Origin: Eledone cirrhosa
Lineage: Eukaryota > Mollusca > Cephalopoda > Octopoda > Eledonidae
Reading direction: 5' to 3'
Length of the DNA stretch: 64,000 bases
NCBI GenBank assembly: GCA_964016885.1
Contig: OZ024743.1
Coordinates: 174,701,706-174,765,705, forward strand
Shown: piece after piece, positions 39,610-54,430 of the stretch
Numbering within the stretch: position 1 is the stretch's first letter
Layout: every line of letters begins with the position of its first letter
Made by a program: the position numbers and the translations under genes
The notes under the pieces: model-generated
What the model was told of the DNA's origin: nothing
Seen by the model: only the letters and a program-made list of their open reading frames with translations
The model's database searches: none

Positions 39610-41718
39610 GTTTGATATACTGTACCTGTTATATAGGATGTAGGTAGTCTTTGATATACTGTACCTGTTATATGAGATGTAGGAAGTCTTTGATATACTG
39701 TACCTGTTATATGAGATGTAGGAAGTCTTTGATATGCTGTACCTGTTATATAGGATGTAGGTAGTCTTTGATATACTGTACCTGTTATATAGGATGTCGG
39801 TAGTCTTTGATATACTGTACCTGTTATATAGGATGTAGGTAGTCTTTGATATACTGTACCTGTTATATAGGATGTAGGTAGTCTTTGATATACTGTACCT
39901 GTTAAATAGGATGTAGGTAGTCTTGGATATACTGTACCTGTTATATAGGATGTAGGTAGTCTTTGATATACTGTACCTGTTATATAGGATGTAGGTAGTC
40001 TTTGATATACTGTACCTGTTATATAGGATGTAGGTAGTGTTTGATATACTGTACCTGTTATATATGATGTAGGTAGTCTTTGATATACTGTACCTGTTAC
40101 ATAGGATGTATGTTGTCTTTGATATACTGTACCTGTTACATAGGATGTAGGTAGTCTTTGATATACTGTACCTGTTATATAGGATGTAGGTAGTGTTTGA
40201 TATACTGTACCTGTTATATAGGTTGTAGGTAGTCTTTGATATACTGTACCTGTTATATAGGATGTAGGTAGTCTTTGATATACTGTACCTGTTATATAGG
40301 ATGTAGGTAGTCTTTGATATACTGTACCTGTTATATAGGATGTAGGTAGTCTTTGATATACTGTACCTGTTATATAGGATGTACGTAGTCTTTGATATAC
40401 TGTACCTGTTATATGATATGTATGAAGTCTTTGATATACTGTACCTGTTATATAGGATGTAGGTAGTCTTTGATATACTGTCCCTGTTATATAGGATGTA
40501 GGTAGTTTTTGATATACTGTACCTGTTATATGGGATGTCGGTAGTCTTTGATATACTGTACCTGTTATATAGGATGTAGGTAGTCTTTGATATACTGTAC
40601 CAGTTATATAGGATGTATGTAGTCTTTGATATACTGTACCTGTTATATAGGATGTAGGTAGTCTTTGATATACTGTACCTGTTATATAGGATGTAGGTAG
40701 TCTTTGATATACTGTACCTGTTATATAGGATGTCGGTAGTCTTTGATATACTGTACCTGTTATATAGGCTGTAGGTAGTTTTGATATACTGTACCTGTTA
40801 TATATGATGTAGGTAGTCTTTGATATACCGTACCTGTTACATAGGATGTATGTAGTCTTTGATATACTGTACCTGTTATATAGGATGTAGGTAGTCTTTG
40901 ATATACTGTACCTGTTACATAGGATGTAGGTAGTCTTTGATATACTGTACCTGTTATATAGGATGTCGGTAGTCTTTGATATACTGTACCTGTTATATAG
41001 GATGTAGGTAGTCTTTGATATACTATACCTGTTATATAGGATGTAGTCTTTGATATACTGTACCTGTTATATAGGATGTAGGTAGTCTTTGATATACTGT
41101 ACCTGTTATATGAGATGTAGGAAGTCTTTGATATACTGTACTTGTTATATAGGATGTAGGTAGTCCTTGATATACTGTACCTGTTATATAGGATGTAGGT
41201 AGTCTTTGATATACTGTACCTGTTATATAGGATGTAGGTAGTCTTTGATATACCGTACCTGTTATATAGGATGTAGGTAGTCTTTGATATACTGTACCTG
41301 TTATATAGGATGTAGGTAGTCTTTGATATACTGTACCTGTTATATAGGATGTAGGTAGTCTTTGATATACTGTACCTGTTATATAGGATGTAGGTAGTCT
41401 TTGATATACTGTACCTGTTATATAGGATGTAGGTAGTCTTTGATATACTGTACCTGTTATATAGGATGTAGGTAGTCTTTGATATACTGTACCTGTTATA
41501 TAGGATGTAGGTAGTCTTTGATATACTGTACCTGTTATATAGGATGTAGGTAGTCTTTGATATACTGTACCTGTTATATAGGATGTAGGTAGTGTTTGAT
41601 ATACTGTACCTGTTATATAGGATGTAGGTAGTGTTTGATATACTGTACCTGTTATATGAGATGTAGGAAGTCTTTGATATACTGTACCTGTTATATGAGA
41701 TGTAGGAAGTCTTTGATA
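38218..41718. repeat. 3501/3345-bp duplication, copy 1
   Basis: tgctttacc 38218, tgatct 38487 and gataaac 38643 recur at +3501. From the ttacatagg monomer near 38971 the offset drops to 3345, four monomers fewer (35-bp units 39095 and 41040, tgctgtacc 39735, aggctgtagg 40767). The first 1.4 kb overlaps copy 2 of the 2800-bp duplication, so this event came after or extended across it. Confidence 0.88.
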
Positions 41719-44700
41719 TGCTTTACCTGTTATATAGGATGTAGGTAGTCTTTGATATACTGTACCTGTTATATAGGATGTATGTAGTCTTTGATATACT
41801 GTACCTGTTATATAGGATGTAGGTAGTCTTTGATATACTGTACCTTTTATATATGATGTAGGTAGTCTTTGATATACTGTACCTGTTACATAGGATGTAT
41901 GTAGTCTTTGATATACTGTACCTGTTATATAGGATGTAGGTAGTCCTTGATATACTGTACCTGTTACATAGGATGTAGGTAGTCTTTGATCTACTGTACC
42001 TGTTATATAGGATGTAGGTAGTCTTTGATATACTGTACCTGTTATATAGGATGTAGGTAGTCTTTGATATACTGTACCTGTTATATAGGATGTAGGTAGT
42101 CTTTGATATACTGTACCTGTTATATGAGATATAGGAAGTCTTTGATAAACTGTACCTGTTATATAGGATGTCGGTAGTCTTTGATATACTGTACCTGTTA
42201 TATGAGATGTAGGAAGTCTTTGATATACTGTACCTGTTATATAGGATGTAGGTAGTCTTTGATATACTGTACCTGTTATATAGGATGTCGGTAGTCTTTG
42301 ATATACTGTACCTGTTACATAGGATGTAGGTAGTCTTTGATATACTGTACCAGTTATATAGGATGTAGGTAGTCTTTGATATACTGTACTTGTTATATAG
42401 GATGTAGGTAGTCTTTGATATACTATACCTGTTATATAGGATGTAGTCTTTGATATACTGTACCTGTTATATAGGATGTAGGTAGTCTTTGATATACTGT
42501 ACCTGTTATATGAGATGTAGGAAGTCTTTGATATACTGTACTTGTTATATAGGATGTAGGTAGTGTTTGATATACTGTACCTGTTATATAGGATGTAGGT
42601 AGTCTTTGATATACTGTACCTGTTATATAGGATGTAGGTAGTCTTTGATATACTGTACCTGTTATATAGGATGTAGGTAGTCTTTGATATACTGTACCTG
42701 TTATATAGGATGTAGGTAGTCTTTGATATACTGTACCTGTTATATAGGATGTAGGTTGTGTTTGATATACTGTACCTGTTATATAGGATGTAGGTAGTCT
42801 TTGATATACTGTACCTGTTATATAGGATGTAGGTAGTCTTTGATATACTGTACCTGTTATATAGGATGTATGTAGTCTTTGATATACTGTACCTGTTATA
42901 TAGGATGTAGGTAGTCTTTGATATACTGTACCTGTTATATAGGATGTAGGTAGTGTTTGATATACTGTACCTGTTATATAGGATGTAGGTAGTCTTTGAT
43001 ATACTGTACCTGTTATATGAGATGTAGGAAGTCTTTGATATACTGTACCTGTTATATGAGATGTAGGAAGTCTTTGATATGCTGTACCTGTTATATAGGA
43101 TGTAGGTAGTCTTTGATATACTGTACCTGTTATATAGGATGTCGGTAGTCTTTGATATACTGTACCTGTTATATAGGATGTAGGTAGTCTTTGATATACT
43201 GTACCTGTTATATAGGATGTAGGTAGTCTTTGATATACTGTACCTGTTAAATAGGATGTAGGTAGTCTTGGATATACTGTACCTGTTATATAGGATGTAG
43301 GTAGTCTTTGATATACTGTACCTGTTATATAGGATGTAGGTAGTCTTTGATATACTGTACCTGTTATATAGGATGTAGGTAGTGTTTGATATACCGTACC
43401 TGTTATATATGATGTAGGTAGTCTTTGATATACTGTACCTGTTACATAGGATGTATGTTGTCTTTGATATACTGTACCTGTTACATAGGATGTAGGTAGT
43501 CTTTGATATACTGTACCTGTTATATAGGATGTAGGTAGTGTTTGATATACTGTACCTGTTATATAGGTTGTAGGTAGTCTTTGATATACTGTACCTGTTA
43601 TATAGGATGTAGGTAGTCTTTGATATACTGTACCTGTTATATAGGATGTAGGTAGTCTTTGATATACTGTACCTGTTATATAGGATGTAGGTAGTCTTTG
43701 ATATACTGTACCTGTTATATAGGATGTACGTAGTCTTTGATATACTGTACCTGTTATATGATATGTATGAAGTCTTTGATATACTGTACCTGTTATATAG
43801 GATGTAGGTAGTCTTTGATATACTGTCCCTGTTATATAGGATGTAGGTAGTTTTTGATATACTGTACCTGTTATATGGGATGTCGGTAGTCTTTGATATA
43901 CTGTACCTGTTATATAGGATGTAGGTAGTCTTTGATATACTGTACCAGTTATATAGGATGTATGTAGTCTTTGATATACTGTACCTGTTATATAGGATGT
44001 AGATAGTCTTTGATATACTGTACCTGTTATATAGGATGTAGGTAGTCTTTGATATACTGTACCTGTTATATAGGATGTCGGTAGTCTTTGATATACTGTA
44101 CCTGTTATATAGGCTGTAGGTAGTTTTGATATACTGTACCTGTTATATATGATGTAGGTAGTCTTTGATATACCGTACCTGTTACATAGGATGTATGTAG
44201 TCTTTGATATACTGTACCTGTTATATAGGATGTAGGTAGTCTTTGATATACTGTACCTGTTACATAGGATGTAGGTAGTCTTTGATATACTGTACCTGTT
44301 ATATAGGATGTCGGTAGTCTTTGATATACTGTACCTGTTATATAGGATGTAGGTAGTCTTTGATATACTATACCTGTTATATAGGATGTAGTCTTTGATA
44401 TACTGTACCTGTTATATAGGATGTAGGTAGTCTTTGATATACTGTACCTGTTATATGAGATGTAGGAAGTCTTTGATATACTGTACTTGTTATATAGGAT
44501 GTAGGTAGTCCTTGATATACTGTACCTGTTATATAGGATGTAGGTAGTCTTTGATATACTGTACCTGTTATATAGGATGTAGGTAGTCTTTGATATACCG
44601 TACCTGTTATATAGGATGTAGGTAGTCTTTGATATACTGTACCTGTTATATAGGATGTAGGTAGTCTTTGATATACTGTACCTGTTATATAGGATGTAGG

Positions 44701-44946
44701 TAGTCTTTGATATACTGTACCTGTTATATAGGATGTAGGTAGTCTTTGATATACTGTACCTGTTATATAGGATGTAGGTAGTCTTTGATATACTGTACCT
44801 GTTATATAGGATGTAGGTAGTCTTTGATACACTGTACCTGTTATATAGGATGTAGGTAGTCCTTGATATACTGTACCTGTTATATGAGATGTAGGAAGTC
44901 TTTGATATACTGTACCTGTTATATGAGATGTAGGAAGTCTTTGATA
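41719..44946. repeat. 3501/3345-bp duplication, copy 2
   Basis: Partners lie at 41719, 41988, 42144, then 42440, 43080, 44112 and 44385. Later the offset becomes 3228 (tgctttacc 41719 to 44947), a loss of three further monomers. Private changes shared by both copies include cttggatatac near 39925 and 43270 and tgtccctg near 40481 and 43826. Confidence 0.88.
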
Positions 44947-45882
44947 TGCTTTACCTGTTATATAGGATGTAGGTAGTCTTTGATATACTGTACCTGTTAT
45001 ATAGGATGTATGTAGTCTTTGATATACTGTACCTGTTATATAGGATGTAGGTAGTCTTTGATATACTGTACCTTTTATATATGATGTAGGTAGTCTTTGA
45101 TATACTGTACCTGTTACATAGGATGTATGTAGTCTTTGATATACTGTACCTGTTATATAGGATGTAGGTAGTCCTTGATATACTGTACCTGTTACATAGG
45201 ATGTAGGTAGTCTTTGATCTACTGTACCTGTTATATAGGATGTAGGTAGTCTTTGATATACTGTACCTGTTATATAGGATGTAGGTAGTGTTTGATATAC
45301 TGTACCTGTTATATAGGATGTAGGTAGTCTTTGATATACTGTACCTATTATATGAGATGTAGGAAGTCTTTGATATACTGTACCTGTTATATGAGATGTA
45401 GGAAGTCTTTGATATGCTTTACCTGTTATATAGGATGTAGGTAGTCTTTGATATACTGTACCTGTTATATAGGATGTATGTAGTCTTTGATATACTGTAC
45501 CTGTTATATAGGATGTAGGTAGTCTTTGATATACTGTACCTTTTATATATGATGTAGGTAGTCTTTGATATACTGTACCTGTTACATAGGATGTATGTAG
45601 TCTTTGATATACTGTACCTGTTATATAGGATGTAGGTAGTCCTTGATATACTGTACCTGTTACATAGGATGTAGGTAGTCTTTGATCTACTGTACCTGTT
45701 ATATAGGATGTAGGTAGTCTTTGATATACTGTACCTGTTATATAGGATGTAGGTAGTGTTTGATATACTGTACCTGTTATATAGGATGTAGGTAGTCTTT
45801 GATATACTGTACCTGTTATATGAGATATAGGATGTCTTTGATATACTGTACCTGTTATATAGGATGTCGGTAGTCTTTGATA
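44947..45882. repeat. 468-bp tandem duplication
   Basis: Twelve monomers are repeated: tgctttacc at 44947 and 45415, tgatct at 45216 and 45684, the ccttg monomer near 45171 and 45640. A gtacctattatatgag monomer near 45345 lies just before the second copy and has no partner in the first. Confidence 0.9.
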
Positions 45883-48800
45883 TACTGTACCTGTTATATG
45901 AAATGTAGAAAGTCTTTGATATACTGTACCTGTTATATAGGATGTAATTAGTCTTTGATATACTGTACCTGTTATATAGGATGTCGGTAGTCTTTGATAT
46001 ACTGTACCTGTTATATAGGATGTAGGTAGTCTTTGATATACTGTACCTGTTATATAGGATGTAGGTAGTCTTTGATATACTGTACCTGTTATATAGGATG
46101 TAGGTAGACTTTGATATACTGTACCTGTTATATAGGATGTAGGTAGTCTTTGATATACTGTACCTGTTACATAGGATGTAGGTAGTCTTTGATATACTGT
46201 ACCTGTTATATAGGATGTAGGTAGTCTTTGATATACTGTACCTGTTAAATAGGATGTAGGTAGTCTTTGATATACTGTACCTGTTATATAGGATGTAGGT
46301 AGTCTTTGATATACTGTACCTGTTATATAGGATGTAGGTAGTCTTTGATATACTGTACCTGTTATATAGGATGTAGGTAGTGTTTGACATACTGTACCTG
46401 TTATATATGATGTAGGTAGTCTTTGATATACTGTACCTGTTACATAGGATGTATGTTGTCTTTGATATACTGTACCTGTTACATAGGATGTAGGTAGTCT
46501 TTGATATACTGTACCTGTTATATAGGATGTAGGTAGTGTTTGATATACTGTACCTGTTATATATGTTGTAGGTAGTCTTTGATATACTGTACCTGTTATA
46601 TAGGATGTAGGTAGTCTTTGATATACTGTACCTGTTATATAGGATGTAGGTAGTCTTTGATATACTGTACCTGTTATATAGGATGTAGGTAGTCTTTGAT
46701 ATACTGTACCTGTTATATAGGATGTACGTAGTCTTTGATATACTGTACCTGTTATATGAGATGTATGAAGTCTTTGATATACTGTACCTGTTATATAGGA
46801 TGTAGGTAGTCTTTGATATACTGTACCTGTTATATAGGATGTAGGTAGTCTTTGATATACTGTACCAGTTATATAGGATGTATGTAGTCTTTGATATACT
46901 GTACCTGTTATATAGGATGTAGGTAGTCTTTGATATACTGTACCTGTTATATAGGATGTAGGTAGTCTTTGATATACTGTACCTGTTATATAGGATGTCG
47001 GTAGTCTTTGATATACTGTACCTGTTATATAGGATGTAGGTAGTTTTGATATACTGTACCTGTTATATATGATGTAGGTAGTCTTTGATATACCGTACCT
47101 GTTACATAGGATGTATGTAGTCTTTGATATACTGTACCTGTTATATAGAATGTAGGAAGTCTTTGATATACTGTACCTGTTACATAGGATGTAGGTAGTC
47201 TTTGATATACTGTACCTGTTATATAGGATGTCGGTAGTCTTTGATATACTGTACCTGTTATATAGGATGTAGGTAGTCTTTGATATACTATACCTGTTAT
47301 ATAGGATGTAGTCTTTGATATACTGTACCTGTTATATAGGATGTAGGTAGTCTTTGATATACTGTACCTGTTATATAGGATGTAGGTAGTCTTTGATATA
47401 CTGTACCTGTTATATGAGATGTAGGAAGTCTTTGATATACTGTACCTGTTATATGAGATGTAGGAAGTCTTTGATATGCTTTACCTGTTATATAGGATGT
47501 AGGTAGTCTTTGATATACTGTACCTGTTATATAGGATGTATGTAGTCTTTGATATACTGTACCTGTTATATAGGATGTAGGTAGTCTTTGATATACTGTA
47601 CCTTTTATATATGATGTAGGTAGTCTTTGATATACTGTACCTGTTACATAGGATGTATGTAGTCTTTGATATACTGTACCTGTTATATAGGATGTAGGTA
47701 GTCCTTGATATACTGTACCTGTTACATAGGATGTAGGTAGTCTTTGATCTACTGTACCTGTTATATAGGATGTAGGTAGTCTTTGATATACTGTACCTGT
47801 TATATAGGATGTAGGTAGTGTTTGATGTACTGTACCTGTTATATAGGATGTAGGTAGTCTTTGATATACTGTACCTGTTATATGAGATATAGGAAGTTTT
47901 TGATATACTGTACCTGTTATATAGGATGTCGGTAGTCTTTGATATACTGTACCTGTTATATGAAATGTAGGAAGTCTTTGATATACTGTACCTGTTATAT
48001 AGGATGTAATTAGTCTTTGATATACTGTACCTGTTATATAGGATGTCGGTAGTCTTTGATATACTGTACCTGTTATATAGGATGTAGGTAGTCTTTGATA
48101 TACTGTACCTGTTATATAGGATGTAGGTAGTCTTTGATATACTGTACCTGTTATATAGGATGTAGGTCGTCTTTGATATACTGTACCTGTTATATAGGAT
48201 GTCGGTAGTCTTTGATATACTGTACCTGTTACATAGGATGTAGGTAGTCTTTGATATACTGTACCTGTTATATAGGATGTAGGTAGTCTTTGATATACTG
48301 TACTTGTTATATAGGATGTAGGTAGTCTTTGATATACTATACCTGTTATATAGGATGTAGTCTTTGATATACTGTACCTGTTATATAGGATGTAGGTAGT
48401 CTTTGATATACTGTACCTGTTATATGAGATGTAGGAAGTCTTTGATATACTGTACTTGTTATACAGGATGTAGGTAGTGTTTGATATACTGTACCTGTTA
48501 TATAGGATGTAGGTAGTCTTTGATATACTGTACCTGTTATATAGGATGTAGGTAGTCTTTGATATACTGTACCTGTTATATAGGATGTAGGTAGTCTTTG
48601 ATATACTGTACCTGTTATATAGGATGTAGGTAGTCTTTGATATACTGTACCTGTTATATAGGATGTAGGTAGTGTTTGATATTCTGTACCTGTTATATAG
48701 GATGTAGGTAGTCTTTGATATACTTTACCTGTTATATAGGATGTAGGTAGTCTTTGATATACTGTACCTGTTATATAGGATGTAGGTAGTCTTTGATATA

Positions 48801-49580
48801 CTGTACCTGTTATATAGGATGTAGGTAGTCTTTGATATACTGTACCTGTTATATAGGATGTAGGTAGTGTTTGATATACTGTACCTGTTATATAGGATGT
48901 AGGTAGTCTTTGATATACTGTACCTGTTATATGAGATGTAGGAAGTCTTTGATATACTCTACCTGTTATATGAGATGTAGGAAGTCTTTGATATGCTGTA
49001 CCTGTTATATAGGATGTAGGTAGTCTTTGATATACTGTACCTGTTATATAGGATGTCGGTAGTCTTTGATATACTGTACCTGTTATATAGGATGTAGGTA
49101 GTCTTTGATATACTGTACCTGTTATATAGGATGTCGGTAGTCTTTGATATACTGTACCTGTTATATAGGATGTAGGTAGTCTTTGATATACTGTACCTGT
49201 TATATAGGATGTAGGTAGTCTTTGATATACTGTACCTGTTATATAGGATGTAGGTAGTCTTTGATATACTGTACCTGTTATATAGGATGTAGGTAGTCTT
49301 TGATATACTGTACCTGTTACAGAGGATGTAGGTAGTCTTTGATATACTGTACCTGTTATATAGGATGTAGGTAGTCTTTGATATACTGTACCTGTTATAT
49401 AGGATGTAGGTAGTCTTTGATATACTGTACATGTTATATAGGATGTAGGTAGTCTTTGATATACTGTACCTGTTATATAGGATGTAGGTAGTCTTTGATA
49501 TACTGTACCTGTTATATAGGATGTAGGTAGTCTTTGATATACTGTACCTGTTATATAGGATGTAGGTAGTCTTTGATATA
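45883..49580. repeat. Transition between left/middle and right domains
   Basis: 35-bp units at 47305 and 48354 (1049 bp apart), a 38-bp unit near 47043, tgctttacc at 47477, and the last tgatct of the window at 47746. From 48950 a new pair appears, gatatactctacc followed by gagatg and tgctgtacc (48994), and the first ttacagagg is near 49318. The region therefore holds the last left-type and first right-type monomers. Confidence 0.87.
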
Positions 49581-49691
49581 CTGTACATGTTATATAGGAT
49601 GTAGGTAGTCTTTGATATACTGTACCTGTTACATAGGATGTAGGTAGTCTTTGATATACTGTACCTGTTACATAGGATGTAGGTAGTCTTT

Positions 49692-50081
49692 CATATACTG
49701 TACCTGTTATATAGGATGTAGGTAGTCTTTGATATACTGTACCTGTTATATAGGATGTAGGTAGTCTTTGATATACTGTACCTGCTATATAGGATGTAGG
49801 TAGTCTTTGATATACTGTACATGTTATATAGGATGTAGGTAGTCTTTGATATACTGTACCTGTTATATAGGATGTAGGTAGTCTTTGATATACTGTCCCT
49901 GTTATATAGGATGTAGGTAGTCTTTGATATACTGTACCTGTTATATAGGATGTAGGTAGTGTTTGATATACTCTACATGTTATATAGGATGTAGGTAGTC
50001 TTTGATATACTGTACCTGTTACATAGGATGTAGGTAGTCTTTGATATACTGTACCTGTTACATAGGATGTAGGTAGTCTTT
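49692..50081. repeat. 390-bp ten-monomer spacing
   Basis: tttcatatac variants (c at 49692 and 50082) are exactly 390 bp apart. The cycle holds gtacatg, two ttacatagg copies, the tcatata copy, plain copies and a ctgctat or ctattat copy. The same 390-bp spacing recurs at 54130-54520 and at about 62960-63350, and the related spacing of 429 bp at 58524-58953 and 61675-62104. Confidence 0.87.
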
Positions 50082-52650
50082 CATATACTGTACCTGTTAT
50101 ATAGGATGTAGGTAGTCTTTGATATACTGTACCTGTTATATAGGATGTAGGTAGTCTTTGATATACTGTACCTATTATATAGGATGTAGGTAGTCTTTGA
50201 TATACTGTACCTGTTATATAGGATGTAGGTAGTCTTTGATATACTGTACCTGTTATATAGGATGTAGGTAGTCTTTGATATACTGTACCTGTTATATAGG
50301 ATGTAGGTAGTCTTTGATATACTGTACCTATTATATAGGATGTAGGTAGTCTTTGATATACTGTACCTGTTATATAGGATGTAGGTAGTCTTTGATATAC
50401 TGTACCTGTTATATAGGATGTAGGTAGTGTTTGATATACTGTACCTGTTATATAGGATGTAGGTAGTCTTTGATATACTGTACCTGTTATATGAGATATA
50501 GGAAGTCTTTGATATACTGTACCTGTTATATAGGATGTCGGTAGTCTTTGATATACTGTACCTGTTATATGAAATGTAGGAAGTCTTTGATATACTGTAC
50601 CTGTTATATAGGATGTAATTAGTCTTTGATATACTGTACCTGTTATATAGGATGTCGGTAGTCTTTGATATACTGTACCTGTTATATAGGATGTAGGTAG
50701 TCTTTGATATACTGTACCTGTTATATAGGATGTAGGTAGTCTTTGATATACTGTACCTGTTATATAGGATGTAGGTAGTCTTTGATATACTGTACTTGTT
50801 ATATAGGATGTAGGTAGTCTTTGATATACTATACCTGTTATATAGGATGTAGTCTTTGATATACTGTACCTGTTATATAGGATGTAGGTAGTCTTTGATA
50901 TACTGTACCTGTTATATGAGATGTAGGAAGTCTTTGATATACTGTACTTGTTATATAGGATGTAGGTAGTGTTTGATATACTGTACCTGTTATATAGGAT
51001 GTAGGTAGTCTTTGATATACTGTACCTGTTATATAGGATGTAGGTAGTCTTTGATATACTGTACCTGTTATATAGGATGTAGGTAGTCTTTGATATACTG
51101 TACCTGTTATATAGGATGTAGGTAGTCTTTGATATACTGTACCTGTTATATAGGATGTAGGTAGTGTTTGATATACTGTACCTGTTATATAGGATGTAGG
51201 TAGTCTTTGATATACTTTACCTGTTATATAGGATGTAGGTAGTCTTTGATATACTGTACCTGTTATATAGGATGTAGGTAGTCTTTGATATACTGTACCT
51301 GTTATATAGGATGTAGGTAGTCTTTGATATACTGTACCTGTTATATAGGATGTAGGTAGTCTTTGATATACTGTACCTGTTATATAGGATGTAGGTAGTC
51401 TTTGATATACTGTACCTGTTATATGAGATGTAGGAAGTCTTTGATATACTCTACCTGTTATATGAGATGTAGGAAGTCTTTGATATGCTGTACCTGTTAT
51501 ATAGGATGTAGGTAGTCTTTGATATACTGTACCTGTTATATAGGATGTAGGTAGTCTTTGATATACTGTACCTGTTATATAGGATGTAGGTAGTCTTTGA
51601 TATACTGTACCTGTTATATAGGATGTAGGTAGTCTTTGATATACTGTACCTGTTATATAGGATGTAGGTAGTCTTTGATATACTGTACCTGTTATATAGG
51701 ATGTAGGTAGTCTTTGATATACTGTACCTGTTACAGAGGATGTAGGTAGTCTTTGATATACTGTACCTGTTATATAGGATGTAGGTAGTCTTTGATATAC
51801 TGTACCTGTTATATAGGATGTAGGTAGTCTTTGATATACTGTACCTGTTATATAGGATGTAGGTAGTCTTTGATATACTGTACCTGTTATATAGGATGTA
51901 GGTAGTCTTTGATATACTATACCTGTTATATAGGATGTAGTCTTTGATATACTGTACCTGTTATATAGGATGTAGGTAGTCTTTGATATACTGTACCTGT
52001 TATATGAGATGTAGGAAGTCTTTGATATACTGTACTTGTTATATAGGATGTAGGTAGTGTTTGATATACTGTACCTGTTATATAGGATGTAGGTAGTCTT
52101 TGATATACTGTACCTGTTATATAGGATGTAGGTAGTCTTTGATATACTGTACCTGTTATATAGGATGTAGGTAGTGTTTGATATACTGTACCTGTTATAT
52201 AGGATGTAGGTAGTCTTTGATATACTTTACCTGTTATATAGGATGTAGGTAGTCTTTGATATACTGTACCTGTTATATAGGATGTAGGTAGTCTTTGATA
52301 TACTGTACCTGTTATATAGGATGTAGGTAGTCTTTGATATACTGTACCTGTTATATAGGATGTAGGTAGTGTTTGATATACTGTACCTGTTATATAGGAT
52401 GTAGGTAGTCTTTGATATACTGTACCTGTTATATGAGATGTAGGAAGTCTTTGATATACTCTACCTGTTATATGAGATGTAGGAAGTCTTTGATATGCTG
52501 TACCTGTTATATAGGATGTAGGTAGTCTTTGATATACTGTACCTGTTATATAGGATGTAGGTAGTCTTTGATATACTGTACCTGTTATATAGGATGTAGG
52601 TAGTCTTTGATATACTGTACCTGTTATATAGGATGTAGGTAGTCTTTGAT
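49990..52650. repeat. 4477-bp offset duplication, left member
   Basis: Markers are ctctacatg 49971, cctatt near 50171 and 50327 (offset 4438), gagatatagg 50493, 35-bp units 50846 and 51934, and tgctgtacc 51486 and 52496 (offset 4477). One monomer more or less between about 50340 and 50430 accounts for the 39-bp change. The match ends before the ttacagagg monomer near 52741, which has no partner at this offset. Confidence 0.87.
51486..52495. repeat. 1010-bp unit (26 monomers)
   Basis: This is one period between tgctgtacc monomers at 51486 and 52496, each preceded by gatatactctacc and flanked by gagatg copies. It includes one 35-bp unit. The same 1010-bp interval recurs at 55963-56973 and 59114-60124. 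Confidence 0.88.
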
Positions 52651-54430
52651 ATACTGTACCTGTTATATAGGATGTAGGTAGTCTTTGATATACTGTACCT
52701 GTTATATAGGATGTAGGTAGTCTTTGATATACTGTACCTGTTACAGAGGATGTAGGTAGTCTTTGATATACTGTACCTGTTATATAGGATGTAGGTAGTC
52801 TTTGATATACTGTACCTGTTATATAGGATGTAGGTAGTCTTTGATATACTGTACCTGTTATATAGGATGTAGGTAGTCTTTGATATACTGTACCTGTTAT
52901 ATAGGATGTAGGTAGTCTTTGATATACTGTACCTGTTATATAGGATGTAGGTAGTCTTTGATATACTGTACCTGTTATATAGGATGTAGGTAGTCTTTGA
53001 TATACTGTACCTGTTATATAGGATGTAGGTAGTCTTTGATATACTGTACCTGTTATATAGGATGTAGGTAGTCTTTGATATACTGTACCTGTTTTATAGG
53101 ATGTAGGTAGTCTTTGATATACTGTACCTGTTATATAGGATGTAGGTAGTCTTTGATATACTGTACATGTTATATAGGATGTAGGTAGTCTTTGATATAC
53201 TGTACCTGTTACATAGGATGTAGGTAGTCTTTGATATACTGTACCTGTTACATAGGATGTAGGTAGTCTTTCATATACTGTACCTGTTATATAGGATGTA
53301 GGTAGTCTTTGATATACTGTACCTGTTATATCGGATGTAGGTAGTCTTTGATATACTGTACCTATTATATAGGATGTAGGTAGTCTTTGATATACTGTAC
53401 CTGTTATATAGGATGTAGGTAGTCTTTGATATACTGTACCTGTTATATAGGATGTAGGTAGTCTTTGATATACTGTACCTGTTATATAGGATGTAGGTAG
53501 TCTTTGATATACTGTACCTGTTATATAGGATGTAGGTAGTCTTTGAAATACTGTACCTATTATATGAGATGTAGGAAGTCTTTCATATACTGTACCTGTT
53601 ATATAGGATGTAGGTAGTCTTTGATATACTGTACCTGTTATATAGGATGTAGGTAGTCTTTGATACACTGTACCTGTTAAATAGGATGTAGGTAGTCTTT
53701 GATATACTGTACCTGTTATATAGGATGTTGGTAGTCTTTGATATACTGTACCTGTTATATAGGATGTAGGTAGTCTTTGATATACTGTACCTGTTATATA
53801 GGATATAGGTAGTCTTTGATATACTGTACCTGTTATATAGGATGTAGGTAGTGTTTGATATACTGTACCTGTTACATAGGATGTAGGTAGTCTTTGATAT
53901 ACTGTACCTGTTATACAGGATGTATGTAGTCTTTGGTATACTGTACCTGTTACATAGGATGTAGGTAGTCTTTGATATACTTTACCTGTTATATAGGATG
54001 TAGGTAGTCTTTGATATACTGTACATGTTATATAGGATGTAGGTAGTCTTTGATATACTGTACCTGTTACATAGGATGTAGGTAGTCTTTGATATACTGT
54101 ACCTGTTACATAGGATGTAGGTAGTCTTTCATATACTGTACCTGTTATATAGGATGTAGGTAGTCTTTGATATACTGTACCTGTTATATAGGATGTAGGT
54201 AGTCTTTGATATACTGTACCTGCTATATAGGATGTAGGTAGTCTTTGATATACTGTACATGTTATATAGGATGTAGGTAGTCTTTGATATACTGTACCTG
54301 TTATATAGGATGTAGGTAGTCTTTGATATACTGTACCTGTTATATAGGATGTAGGTAGTCTTTGATATACTGTACCTGTTATATAGGATGTAGGTAGTGT
54401 TTGATATACTCTACATGTTATATAGGATGT
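52651..54430. repeat. Right-domain monomers, left member of the 8833-bp pair
   Basis: ttacagagg near 52741, ctgttttatagg near 53091, tcatata near 53272, ttatatcgg near 53331, gatacactg near 53665, ttaaatagg near 53677, gatgttgg near 53725, tttggtatac near 53935 and ctctacatg 54409. From about 53.2 kb these recur at +8833 near the end of the window. Confidence 0.87.
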
